From: Pseudomonadota bacterium | Lineage (GTDB): Bacteria; Desulfobacterota; Desulfobulbia; Desulfobulbales; Desulfocapsaceae | DNA: 14,120 nt | Direction of reading: 5' to 3' | Assembly: GCA_023412495.1 (NCBI GenBank) | Contig: JAEYNP010000044.1 | Coordinates: 1-14,120 of the forward strand | Shown: one piece after another, positions 1 through 9,741 of the stretch | Layout of the letters: the number at the start of each line of letters is the position of its first letter | How positions within the stretch are numbered: position 1 is the first letter of the stretch | The notes under the pieces: generated by a model | The model's input: only the letters and a program-made list of their open reading frames with translations | Database searches by the model: none | What the model was told of the DNA's origin: nothing | Translations under genes and position numbers: made by a program

Positions 1-76
1 GGGCCGTAAACCTCTGGCCCCATCCGGGCCTTCGCAACCGCGACCAACCCCCCCCCCCCGCACATCGCGGGCTACC

Positions 77-99
77 GACAGGCCTCGTCGAGGCCTGTC
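77..99. repeat. Perfect 10-bp stem hairpin
   Basis: GACAGGCCTC (77-86) and GAGGCCTGTC (90-99) are perfect inverted repeats around a GTC loop. No T-run follows on either strand, so a standard intrinsic terminator is not supported. It could be the end of a transcription unit lying left of the window, or a protein-binding palindrome. Confidence 0.5.
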
Positions 100-162
100 T
101 CATCAGTCTGGCCGAAATGGAAAAAGAAACACATCCAAGAAGTCATGCTCCGCACCGCATAC

Positions 163-177
163 CGTGCAATTTGCACG
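163..177. repeat. 15-bp palindrome, operator-like
   Basis: CGTGCAA, a central T, and TTGCACG form a perfect palindrome. The size and symmetry fit a dimeric regulator site, but no gene start lies immediately beside it, so a function is only a guess. Confidence 0.3.
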
Positions 178-536
178 ACCCTCGGCGCATGATCCGAAGT
201 TATCCAACGGCAACATTGCTCCTTCAGGACTCGAACTGGTTTAGTGAGGGATAGGGTTCGTGCACGAGTAAATGGCGACTCCAATGCCTCAGGTGATGAG
301 GTGGAGGCGCAGTTCGCAGCCTATTCGGATTTCTCAGCAACAGTGTTGATTTGCTGTACAGGAAGCCTTCTCGATTTTGATAACCTGCCGGCACGGTCTG
401 TTCATGCATCGTGCATTGTGCAATCCTGAAGCAGGCAAAATCATTGAAAACTTCAATGACGGCGGCTATGTCCGGTTTTCATCGCCTTGAACTATCATCA
501 TGATATTGTTGAGTAAACACTACATATCTCACTATG

Positions 537-551
537 TGGCACGGCCTTTGC
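537..551 (+). promoter_or_regulatory. Sigma-54 (-24/-12) promoter motif
   Basis: TGGCAC (537-542), five bases, then TTGC (548-551) reproduces the RpoN consensus TGGCAC-N5-TTGC with the correct GG-to-GC spacing. C4-dicarboxylate transporters are classically activated from sigma-54 promoters by DctB/DctD-type two-component systems, so its position upstream of a dctPQM cluster makes sense. A start near 563 would leave a leader of about 540 bases before dctP, which is unusually long; the intervening AT-rich DNA may be a later insertion. A 13-bp palindrome, TATCATCATGATA (493-505), lies just upstream but closer than usual activator sites. Confidence 0.5.
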
Positions 552-870
552 GAAAGCGCACTCGTTTTTCAATTAGTTGTCTCCACATAAGCCGGATGTC
601 AGCGGGGATCGCCGGTGAAAAATGGGAGGTTTCTTTCAGATGTAAAATAGAAAAGTACCTTACAGATACAACAACACGAGACAATTATCGCAATTTTTTT
701 ACTGTATTGCTATTTATATATTTTACACCTAACTATTAAATAGATTACAAATTTCTAAACCACAATGGACCTAAATATCGTCCCAAATATAAAATATATG
801 ACTCGCCGCTATTTTTTTAAATCTACCAAATCTTTTTCCGCAAGTTGAACATGAAGTTCGGATATATTGA

Positions 871-914
871 GCGGAATTCCATCCATCCTTCCTTTGGTAT
901 TGATGGATTTCCGC
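871..914. repeat. Bulged hairpin upstream of the dctP remnant
   Basis: GCGGAA (871-876) pairs with TTCCGC (909-914), and ATCCATC (881-887) pairs with GATGGAT (902-908). This leaves a four-base bulge and a 14-base loop. It sits in AT-rich DNA about 190 bases before the dctP start and has no T-run after it. Confidence 0.35.
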
Positions 915-1106
915 CACATTTCAGGAGGTTTAATTTTATTTATCAAGAGCTAAGAAAATTAAAATAATGGTTCTTTTGAAATAGTTTTATTTCCTGGTAT
1001 ATTCATTGCTAGCGGAGATTCAATGATTGGCGCTATTGCAGTAGTGTATGGCTGGTATTGCTGCACTAGAATTAAAACGTAACAATGAATTTTAGAGGAA
1101 ACTATC

Positions 1107-1597
1107 TTGAAAACGGCAATAAAGACTTTAGCGGCTCTAACGATTTCTGCCGCTCTCCTGGCAGGTCCGGCGTTGGCTGATCCTATCCCTGAAAATTCAG
1201 CCACGTTGTGGCGGTCGATACGCCGAAAGGTCAGCTGCGGAATTCTTCAAAAAAAGGGCGGAAGAACTGAAACCCAGGGAAAGATCAAGGTTGAGGCCTA
1301 TCCCAATAGCCATTTGTACAAAGACAAAGAGGAGATGGAAGCCCTGCAAATATCAACCGGCAGGCCTTCCCAGAAATTCTTGTTGACGATGACTGCGTAG
1401 CCGCCAAGGACAAAAACAATCAGGATCTGGAGGCGGTGAAGGCCTCTGGAAAGACTGAAGTGTACGTTTCGGCCGCCGAGGAACGCGACGCTTTCCGGAA
1501 AGCCCTCGTTCCGGTTCATGACAAGATGGCCGATCGCATCGGTAAAGAGACGATCGAGGCGGTATATCAGGTCACCGGTTTCGAATATAATCTATAA
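1107..1597 (+). pseudogene. dctP: TRAP transporter substrate-binding protein DctP, broken
   Basis: This is the remnant of a periplasmic C4-dicarboxylate-binding protein. The first ~25 codons (TTG start, preceded by GAGGAAAC) give a signal peptide ending ALA-D. Protein identity then jumps frame three times. KFSHVVAVDTPKGQ reads in another frame after about 1190, AAEFFKKRAEEL in yet another after about 1230, and TQGKIKVEAYPNS returns to the first frame after about 1270. After EMEALQ (about 1349) some 200 codons of a normal ~330-residue protein are missing. A short piece (1349-1402) reads correctly only on the minus strand. The C-terminus resumes from about 1403 (DLEAVKASGKTEVYV, then ALVPVHDKMADRIG) to a stop at 1595-1597. 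The damage is too extensive for sequencing error. It lies directly upstream of dctQM in the normal operon order. Confidence 0.85.
1349..1402 (-). other. Inverted internal piece of dctP
   Basis: Read on the minus strand, 1402 to 1349 encodes GYAVIVNKNFWEGLPVDI. This matches the well-known DctP stretch near the C-terminal third (Y-A-V-I-V-N-K-x-F-W-x-G-L-P-x-D-I-R), which should lie a few dozen residues before the C-terminal piece that follows on the + strand. The segment is therefore a local inversion of about 54 bp inside the pseudogene. The identification rests on recalled family motifs, but the match over 18 residues on the wrong strand, at the right place in the gene, is hard to explain otherwise. 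Confidence 0.75.
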
Positions 1598-1690
1598 ATA
1601 TCAATAAGATAAACCAACCAAATAGATAAACAAAAAAATGGGCGGTGGTGCCTCCGCGCCCCCGCCTGTTCCCGAGAGGATTGCACGGCA

Positions 1691-2376
1691 ATGTTGAGAA
1701 TTCTGAATATCATCTTGAATCACCTTGAGGAGCTGTTCATCACCTTCCTCATGGGGGGAGCCACCCTCATCATCTTTATGGCGGTAGCCCATCGATACGC
1801 CGCCGGGATAGCCATTCCCGGAGTGCAGGACCGGCTGCTCGGCTTCAACTTCGGCTGGGCCCAGGAATTGTGCATCATCATGTTCGTCTGGATGGCAAAA
1901 TTCGGCGCCGCCTACGGCGTTCGAACCGGCATTCATGTAGGCGTCGATGTCCTGATCAATCAGATGAAGACCCAGCTGCGCAACAAGTTCATCGTCTTCG
2001 GCCTGCTGTCCGGGGCAACCTTCACGGCAATCGTCGCCGTGCTGGGCTTCAACTTCATCTGGGAGAACGGCATGCATTACGCCACCTTCACCCTGTTCGG
2101 CCTGGAGACCGGGGACGTGCCGCAAGGTCCGACCACCCCCGACCTGGAATGGCCGACATGGGCCGTATACAGCGCCGTTCCCCTGGGATCGTCCCTGATG
2201 TGTTTTCGGTTTCTACAAGTCATGGTCGTTTTCGTGCGAACGGGCGAGCTGCCCCATCACGACCACGGCCATGTGGACGGTGTCGACGATACGATCACCC
2301 TGGAGGAATCGCGGGCAGCAAGCGCTACCTCCAAGCAACACAAATTAAGCGGCAGCGGCCGGAAGGAGATCAAGCA

Positions 2377-2380
<4 letters not shown>
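1691..2380 (+). CDS. dctQ: TRAP transporter small permease DctQ
   Basis: This is the small integral-membrane subunit of a tripartite ATP-independent periplasmic (TRAP) dicarboxylate transporter; it pairs with DctM in the inner membrane. The 229-residue product has the expected hydrophobic segments, around residues 12-35, 55-75, 95-120 and 150-178. It carries the DctQ-type motif W-A-Q-E then F-V-W-M-A-K-F-G-A-A-Y-G-V-R-T-G-I-H-V-G-V-D between the second and third segments. The C-terminal tail is polar and contains a His-rich HHDHGH stretch; it is somewhat longer than usual. The ATG is preceded by GAGAGGA about ten bases away. Its stop overlaps the dctM start (ATGA), so translation is probably coupled. 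The gene appears intact even though dctP just upstream is destroyed. Confidence 0.92.
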
Positions 2381-5632
<3,252 letters not shown>

Positions 5633-5650
5633 AAGAACTAGGAAGCAGAC

Positions 5651-5722
5651 ATGCTGAACAGCATTCGGATCCGTCCTGAGGCGCTGCGCCAGGTGGCGGA
5701 AGTGGCGGTGAGGAGCTGTTAG
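5651..5722 (+). pseudogene. 23-codon gene stub after the malic enzyme
   Basis: An ATG with AGGAAG seven or eight bases upstream opens a frame, MLNSIRIRPEALRQVAEVAV and three more residues, that stops after 23 codons. The start signals look genuine and the sequence is amphipathic-helical, so this could be the first codons of a gene whose remainder was lost when the downstream DNA was joined. I do not recognise the family. It might equally be a chance small open frame. Confidence 0.3.
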
Positions 5723-5887
5723 TACCTTACCCGTATTAGATATAATTCCGAGAAACTCAGTCACCATGGCCTTCATGATGTAGCCAATTCGCCATCGATC
5801 TGCGGGCATCGGCTGGCCGGAAGCCTCGATACGCTGAACGGAGGCCATGGTGATGTTAACTCGGCCGAGCCGCCACGCCAACTGACA
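5717..5887 (-). pseudogene. Possible helix-turn-helix protein fragment
   Basis: On the minus strand this segment reads CQLAWRLGRVNITMASVQRI, then EASGQPMPADRWRIGYIMKA, then MVTEFLGIISNTGKVLT. The first part resembles an HTH helix pair (L-A-x-R-L-G-x-N then a second helix V-Q-R-I-E) as in XRE/HTH proteins. It fills exactly the gap between the malic enzyme stub and the truncated efflux adaptor. There is no start and no end, and the frame simply runs on antisense through neighbouring genes, so this could be coincidence. Confidence 0.25.
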
Positions 5888-6343
5888 TCCAGAGAAAAAC
5901 TGACCGCGCTCCTGGTGGGGCAAGAGGTGACCCTCACCGCGCCCGGCGGCCTTACGACCACAGGCACGGTGCGGACGATCGCGCCCACCGTCGACAAGAA
6001 TACTCGGACGGCCCTGGTCTACGTCGACATTCCCGCGACCACCTGCCTCAAGTCCGGCATGTTCGCCCGGGGGGACTTCACCCTGGGGGAGAGCTCGGTG
6101 CTCGCCGTGCCGCAGAACGCAATCGTCCAGCGCGAAGGCTTCAACTACACATTCAGCATAGGCGCGGACAACAAGGTCGCCCAGCTCAAGGTGGAGATCG
6201 GCCGCCGCCTGGGCGACCAGGTTGAGATCCTCCAGGGCGTGGATCAAGAGGCGAGGCTTGTCGCCACCGGCACCTCGTTTCTGGCCGACGGCGATACGGT
6301 CCGGGTGGTGGAAACCGCGGAAAACCTTACCGGGAGTAAATGA
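5888..6343 (+). pseudogene. RND efflux periplasmic adaptor (MFP), C-terminal fragment
   Basis: Only the C-terminal ~145 residues of a membrane-fusion protein remain: the beta-barrel part (GQEVTLTAPGGLTTTGTVRT, then IAPTVDKNTRTALVYVDIP, then LKSGMFARGDF) and the membrane-proximal domain (VLAVPQNAIVQREGFNYTF, then VEIGRRLGDQVEILQGV). A complete adaptor of this type is about 360-400 residues with a signal peptide, lipoyl and coiled-coil domains, all absent here. The left edge of similarity is near 5905, immediately after the unrelated HTH-like DNA. The stop overlaps the RND pump start, as in intact mexAB/acrAB-type operons. No promoter or start of its own is evident. Confidence 0.8.
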
Positions 6344-7080
6344 TGAACGTCTCCGCCTGGTCAATCAAGAACCCGATTCCCGCGATCCTGCTCTTCATCC
6401 TGCTCACCATCATGGGCCTGGCGAGCTTCAAGATGATGAAGATCCAGAACTTTCCCGACATCGACCTGCCGACCGTGACGGTCTCGGCCGTGCTGCCGGG
6501 GGCTTCTCCCTCCCAGATGGAGATGGAGGTCGCCCGCAAGATCGAGAACTCTGTCGCCTCCCTCCAGGGCGTCAAGCACATCTACACCAAGGTCCAGGAC
6601 GGCAACGCCTCGGTCACCGTGGAATTCCGCCTGGAGAGGGAGACCTCCGAGGCGGTCGACGACGTCCGCGACGCCGTGTCCCGCATCCGGTCGGACCTGC
6701 CGAGCGACCTGCGCGACCCGATCATCACCAAGATGGATCTGGCCGGCATGCCGATCATCACCTACACCGTCGCCTCAGAGCGGATGGATGCCGAAGCGCT
6801 CTCCTGGTTCGTCGACAACACGGTCACCAAGGATCTGCTCTCGGTGGCCGGGATCGGCGCCGTGGACCGGGTGGGCGGGGTGACCCGCGAGGTGCAGGTG
6901 GAGATCGACCCCGACCGGCTCATGGCCCTGAACGTCACCGCGGCCGACATCTCCCGGCAGCTGCGGCGGATCGAGCAGGAGGCCCCGGGCGGCCGGGCCG
7001 AGGTGGGCGGCATCTGGAGAAAAGGGGTCAAATCTTTATCTTTGACAAAAATAGAGATAGTCATGCCTCCAGTGAAATGA
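6340..7080 (+). pseudogene. RND efflux transporter, N-terminal fragment
   Basis: This is the start of a resistance-nodulation-division inner membrane pump (AcrB/MdtB-like, normally over 1000 residues). It shows the first membrane helix (NPIPAILLFILLTIMGLASF), the conserved FPDIDLPTVTVSAVLPGASP, and the first porter-domain segment through EVQVEIDPDRLMALNVTAAD and RQLRRIEQEAPGG. Similarity stops at about 7013; the last ~22 codons come from foreign repeat DNA. The two adjacent ATGs at 6340 and 6343 are both possible starts; the second gives the usual MNVSAWSI beginning. The fragment lacks the proton relay and most helices, so it cannot transport. The base composition is clearly more GC-rich than the DNA to its right. 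Confidence 0.85.
7014..7072. repeat. REP/RAYT-like element end at the RND breakpoint
   Basis: At the exact point where RND similarity ends, CTGGAG (7014-7019) and CTCCAG (7067-7072) bracket GGGGTCAAATCTTTATCTTTGAC (7024-7046). This contains GTCAAA (7027-7032) facing TTTGAC (7041-7046). Sequences of the form GGGGTCAAATCTTTAT-TTGACA are, from memory, common at the ends of REP-associated tyrosine transposase (RAYT/IS200-like) units in related bacteria. No transposase gene is present here, so this would be a solo end or scar. Confidence 0.4.
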
Positions 7081-7140
7081 GGTGTAATTCGTGCAAAGCG
7101 GACATGAGGAAGCAGGTGAATCACACCGCTCCGACTATCT
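7055..7140. repeat. Nested inverted repeats following the RND fragment
   Basis: AGATAGTC (7055-7062) is the exact reverse complement of GACTATCT (7133-7140). Inside it, GGTGTAATTC (7081-7090) pairs 9 of 10 with GAATCACACC (about 7118-7127). Together they could fold an ~86-base stem-loop with internal loops. It sits between the RND breakpoint and the terminator and may be part of the same mobile or structural element. Confidence 0.4.
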
Positions 7141-7150
7141 TTCGATAAAG

Positions 7151-7179
7151 AAGCCGGACAGTTATCTGCTGTCCGGCTT
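7151..7179. terminator. Bidirectional intrinsic terminator
   Basis: AAGCCGGACAG (7151-7161) and CTGTCCGGCTT (7169-7179) form a perfect 11-bp GC-rich stem with a seven-base loop. A TTTTCT run follows on the + strand and a CTTCTTTAT run on the minus strand. It lies ten bases past the stop of the minus-strand Fic gene and after the + strand RND remnant, so it can end transcription from both sides. Confidence 0.8.
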
Positions 7180-7188
7180 TTCTGCTGA

Positions 7189-8643
7189 TCAGTGGTCTTT
7201 CTTCAATTTCCTCGCTTTCTGCCAAGCGATGAACTCCGACGGTTGCAGACGATAGCGAGCAATTATTCCCGGATGTAGTCGTTTGATCTCATCCTGCACC
7301 AACTCAACAAAAGCAGACTGATCATCGCTGCTTACATTATCAACTGCATACTTTTTGATCATCGGGAGAATTCGCGACTGCATGCTTCGAACTATATTAG
7401 CTATCAGTTCGTGTACCTGTTGACGGTATCGGAGGCGTAACGGTTCAGGATCCGCAAGACTTTTACGAACTACTATATATTCTCTGGCAGACCTCTCGTA
7501 GGCCCAGATAAACAGATCCTGGAGCAACTCTACTTGGTTGAGTTCATAGACACCAAGCATTGCGTCAATGTAAGCTTTGTCCGGCACATCGATAAAGGTC
7601 AGGGGGCAGAGGTTTTCCTTTATCAGGGAAATGTTGGCTCCTAAACGGGAAACCCGTTTGTTGACGTCTTCGAACGGTTGAAGATAAGGAAGATGCACCA
7701 GAATAAAAAATGCCTGTTCAAAAGGGTCGCTGATTTTGGAAGCCTTATGGAGGATCTGGCCAAAACACTCTTCTATAAGTTGGGGAACGGCAGTAGGTAC
7801 AAAGACCGAGCCGCCAATCTGTACAGGACGCGACCGCAACCGACCGCTGGCATTCGGATCGGGCAGAAGGTTTTCCGAGAGCAGGCCATGGAGGTTAAGA
7901 AAAGTGTGGACGTTAAATCGGATGTACTCTGCCTCATCTACCAAGAGTTCGATGGCAGCCTTATGATTGAGGATCATTTGAGCCTCGATCGCATCTTTGC
8001 CGTTTGCATAATTGCCATACCGGATAAGGTTCTCGGTGTCGAGACGAGAGTAGGTATTGCCCTCAAGGCGACTTGATGCCCACGAAAGGTCGATCAGTAG
8101 ACGGTTGAAAATGGCTCTGCCATACGTTCCGGCAGGTCTTTCAAATTCCCCCGTGTCCCCTATTTTGTGGAGGTGTTTACGAGTCATTTCACCAAGATAC
8201 CATGTCTCGTTCGGGATATAGGTATCGAGGAAGTCGCGTTCATAGCCGACAGGGGTTCGTCCTGCTTTCGGCCGGTTGACGTAAGAATAAATTTCACGGC
8301 CCTTTTCTGATAGCGGGACATATGATTCGTAATTTCCTTCTTTCGGTGATTGGTTTGATGGCGGTAGATCTTTGTTTGTCGTGGTAGCTGATGATAGCCT
8401 ATAAACTGTCGCCTTTCCTTTTCCAACGGCTGTAATGTGCTTCCTGGCAAGGAGATCCGAAAGTGCGCGTTGTATCGTTCGCAAATGGGGAGGGTTTGTC
8501 ATGCCATTACGAATATCTTGACTGCTCAGCCCTTCCTGGTGTTGGCTTAGTAGGACGAGTATTTCTTCTTGCAGTGAATTCATTGCCGGATGAGATGATT
8601 TGGGATTCGTTGTATTGTATAAAATGTTCATTAAGCGACACAT
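7189..8643 (-). CDS. Fic-domain protein with N-terminal winged helix, degenerate active site
   Basis: Fic proteins transfer AMP or other phosphate-containing groups to target hydroxyls. Here a winged-helix DNA-binding domain (about residues 23-84 of the longest frame) precedes a Fic fold. The fold has an inhibitory-helix motif (S190-S-R-L-E194-G195, the S-x-x-x-E-G signature), a flap segment GRLRSRPVQIGGSVFVP (268-284), and the core loop at 322-333. The core reads QPFEDVNKRVSR instead of the usual HPFxxGNGRxxR: catalytic His is Gln, and both glycines are changed, while Asn and both Arg remain. Ordinary AMPylation is therefore doubtful; a DNA-binding regulator is plausible. Starts are possible at 8643, 8631 and 8583. 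The first ATG lies inside an operator-like palindrome, none has a good ribosome site, and the domain needs only the 8583 start. Confidence 0.85.
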   Translation of the reverse strand: MCRLMNILYNTTNPKSSHPAMNSLQEEILVLLSQHQEGLSSQDIRNGMTNPPHLRTIQRALSDLLARKHITAVGKGKATVYRLSSATTTNKDLPPSNQSPKEGNYESYVPLSEKGREIYSYVNRPKAGRTPVGYERDFLDTYIPNETWYLGEMTRKHLHKIGDTGEFERPAGTYGRAIFNRLLIDLSWASSRLEGNTYSRLDTENLIRYGNYANGKDAIEAQMILNHKAAIELLVDEAEYIRFNVHTFLNLHGLLSENLLPDPNASGRLRSRPVQIGGSVFVPTAVPQLIEECFGQILHKASKISDPFEQAFFILVHLPYLQPFEDVNKRVSRLGANISLIKENLCPLTFIDVPDKAYIDAMLGVYELNQVELLQDLFIWAYERSAREYIVVRKSLADPEPLRLRYRQQVHELIANIVRSMQSRILPMIKKYAVDNVSSDDQSAFVELVQDEIKRLHPGIIARYRLQPSEFIAWQKARKLKKDH

Positions 8644-8709
8644 AATATGTCGCGAATCGTGGGAAATTGCAAGAAGGCCTGTCGTGAAATGTCGCGAAAA
8701 GTCGCGATT
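8635..8709 (-). promoter_or_regulatory. Phased TGTCGCGA repeats: probable operator of the Fic gene
   Basis: On the + strand, TGTCGTGA (8680-8687), TGTCGCGA (8690-8697) and AGTCGCGA (8700-8707) recur at exactly 10-bp steps. Another TGTCGCGA lies at 8648-8655, 32 bp from the first. The last also forms a palindrome with GCGACA (8635-8640), GCGACA-N7-TGTCGC. The array sits directly before the minus-strand Fic/winged-helix gene. A weak promoter could overlap it: TTGCAA (about 8667-8672) and TATTAT (about 8642-8647), 19 bases apart. Same-face spacing suggests cooperative binding, most simply by the Fic protein's own winged helix, giving autoregulation. Confidence 0.6.
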
Positions 8710-9114
8710 GTTGGTTGCAAGAGAGGCAAAGGGGCCAACTGGATCTATTCATCTGCTGAAATAACGCTTGATTTTCTCGGATGCCGCTAAGCTGCTTATG
8801 CACAAGAGATGTCTGTGAGTAATTCCGACCAGGCAATCTATTATCATAGATGCTGCCCGAAACCTATTGCAGATCCATTGACGATTCTGTAGACGATTAT
8901 TTGACGTTCTAATCAAAAATAGATGCGGATTCAGTGAAATAGGTAGGGGTAAATCGAAATCAAAGTTTTTGGCAACTCGTTAATTTCCTTTTGATAACAG
9001 CTGGGCGGTTAACGGACACGGAACGTGATTCTTCATGAGCGCCAAACACCTTTTTCTCCTGGCCATTAGGTTTCTTTATTGGCCCTTCTCCGGTAGCCAT
9101 CCATGCAGGATTAA
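8710..9114. other. Intergenic region with no recognised feature
   Basis: No open frame here has protein-like character on either strand. The composition is fairly AT-rich, like the Fic gene. I see no strong hairpin, tRNA-like fold or clear promoter. Confidence 0.5.
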
Positions 9115-9252
9115 TATCTGGGAATAGTCTTCAAGTATCTTCTCAAGGTCGTTGAGGTACAGCAAGTTCTCCGGGAGCTGTTGCTTGACTGGATGAAGGC
9201 AAATGGGGAGCAGGAGCTACGTCGATTCGACAGCCAGCCGGCCAATGAATAG
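9115..9252 (+). pseudogene. Possible C-terminal fragment of an unknown protein
   Basis: From an in-frame stop at 9112 the frame runs through KYLLKVVEVQQVLRELLLDW, then MKANGEQELRRFDSQPANE, to a TAG at 9250-9252. The helical, charged ending looks like genuine protein sequence, but there is no plausible start codon or ribosome site before the internal ATG. It is in the same frame as the next open frame (ATG at 9265), separated by one stop codon and four sense codons, so the two may once have been one gene or adjacent genes. Family unknown. Confidence 0.3.
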
Positions 9253-9264
9253 GGATTTGCCCTC

Positions 9265-9698
9265 ATGCATCGCAAAACGTCTGGGGCAAAGAGAGCAACA
9301 TGTGCCGCCCCGGCACGAACGGTGGATGCCTACATCGTTGCCAAGCGGGAAGAGGAGCAGACAAAGCGCGTAATCCCCCAGGAAGTTGGCAGCATGGCCC
9401 GGTTCGGCGTAGGTGTGGGCGGCGGTGTCATGGTGGTGAAAGAGATTGGCAAGATGGCAGGAGACAGGGTAGCCGGTGACAAAATCAATTCTGGGCGCGA
9501 CACAGCCAGCGCTGGCAGAGATACATTATTACCGACAACACCCACGAGCAGACCACCAAAAATGACTCCATGGTTCAGGTTTCCCACGATGGTGACAATG
9601 ATTCGGTAGAAGAGCAGCCGAAGGCAGAAGAGGAGGAAACCGGACCCGAAGAGACGTCAACGACAGAACCCACTACAGAGACCGAGGCAAGAGCGTAA
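9265..9698 (+). pseudogene. Hypothetical protein split by a frameshift
   Basis: The first frame, from ATG 9265, has a basic N-terminus, a Gly-rich run GVGVGGGVMVVKEIGKMAG and then GDRVAGDKINSGRDTASAGRD. After about 9522 protein character continues in the -1 frame: YIITDNTHEQTTKNDS, VSHDGDNDSVEEQPKAEEEE, ending in a Thr/Glu-rich acidic tail with a stop at 9696-9698. The second frame is open from 9480, so the frames overlap by 130 bases. I see no slippery heptamer in phase, so a single lost base is more likely than programmed frameshifting. The joined protein would be about 144 residues. I do not recognise it. Confidence 0.4.
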
Positions 9699-9741
9699 TC
9701 ACCAGAGACAACAAGCTATTGAAGTAAAGAGAGGACGGGGC

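Larger units (their letters stand above)
1..1106. other. Gene-free leader region upstream of the TRAP cluster
   Basis: I find no convincing gene here. The short open frames on either strand have no recognisable protein features and overlap each other. The first ~600 bases are of mixed composition and begin with a run of 12 C (48-59). From about 650 to 1090 the DNA is clearly AT-rich, unlike the GC-richer operon that follows. The region holds a perfect hairpin (77-99), a 15-bp palindrome (163-177), a sigma-54 promoter motif (537-551) and a bulged hairpin (871-914). An AGGAGG Shine-Dalgarno-like motif near 922-929 has no start codon at a useful distance. Confidence 0.6.

Noticed and set aside
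244..429. Small + strand open frame in the leader region
   Set aside because: It has a GTG start without a convincing ribosome site and overlaps an equally long antisense frame, with no recognisable features.
587..650. Possible insertion-sequence edge (CCACATAAGCCGGATGTCAG region)
   Set aside because: It vaguely recalls DNA near IS21/IS66-type elements, but no matching inverted end, target duplication or transposase is present.
1870..2376. Large + frame open through dctQ in another phase, joined to dctM
   Set aside because: The first part is an Arg/His-rich shadow of dctQ; the real dctM starts at the ATGA overlap at 2377.
9480..9609. Programmed -1 frameshift in the hypothetical gene
   Set aside because: No X-XXY-YYZ slippery heptamer in the correct phase is present in the overlap; a single-base deletion explains it better.
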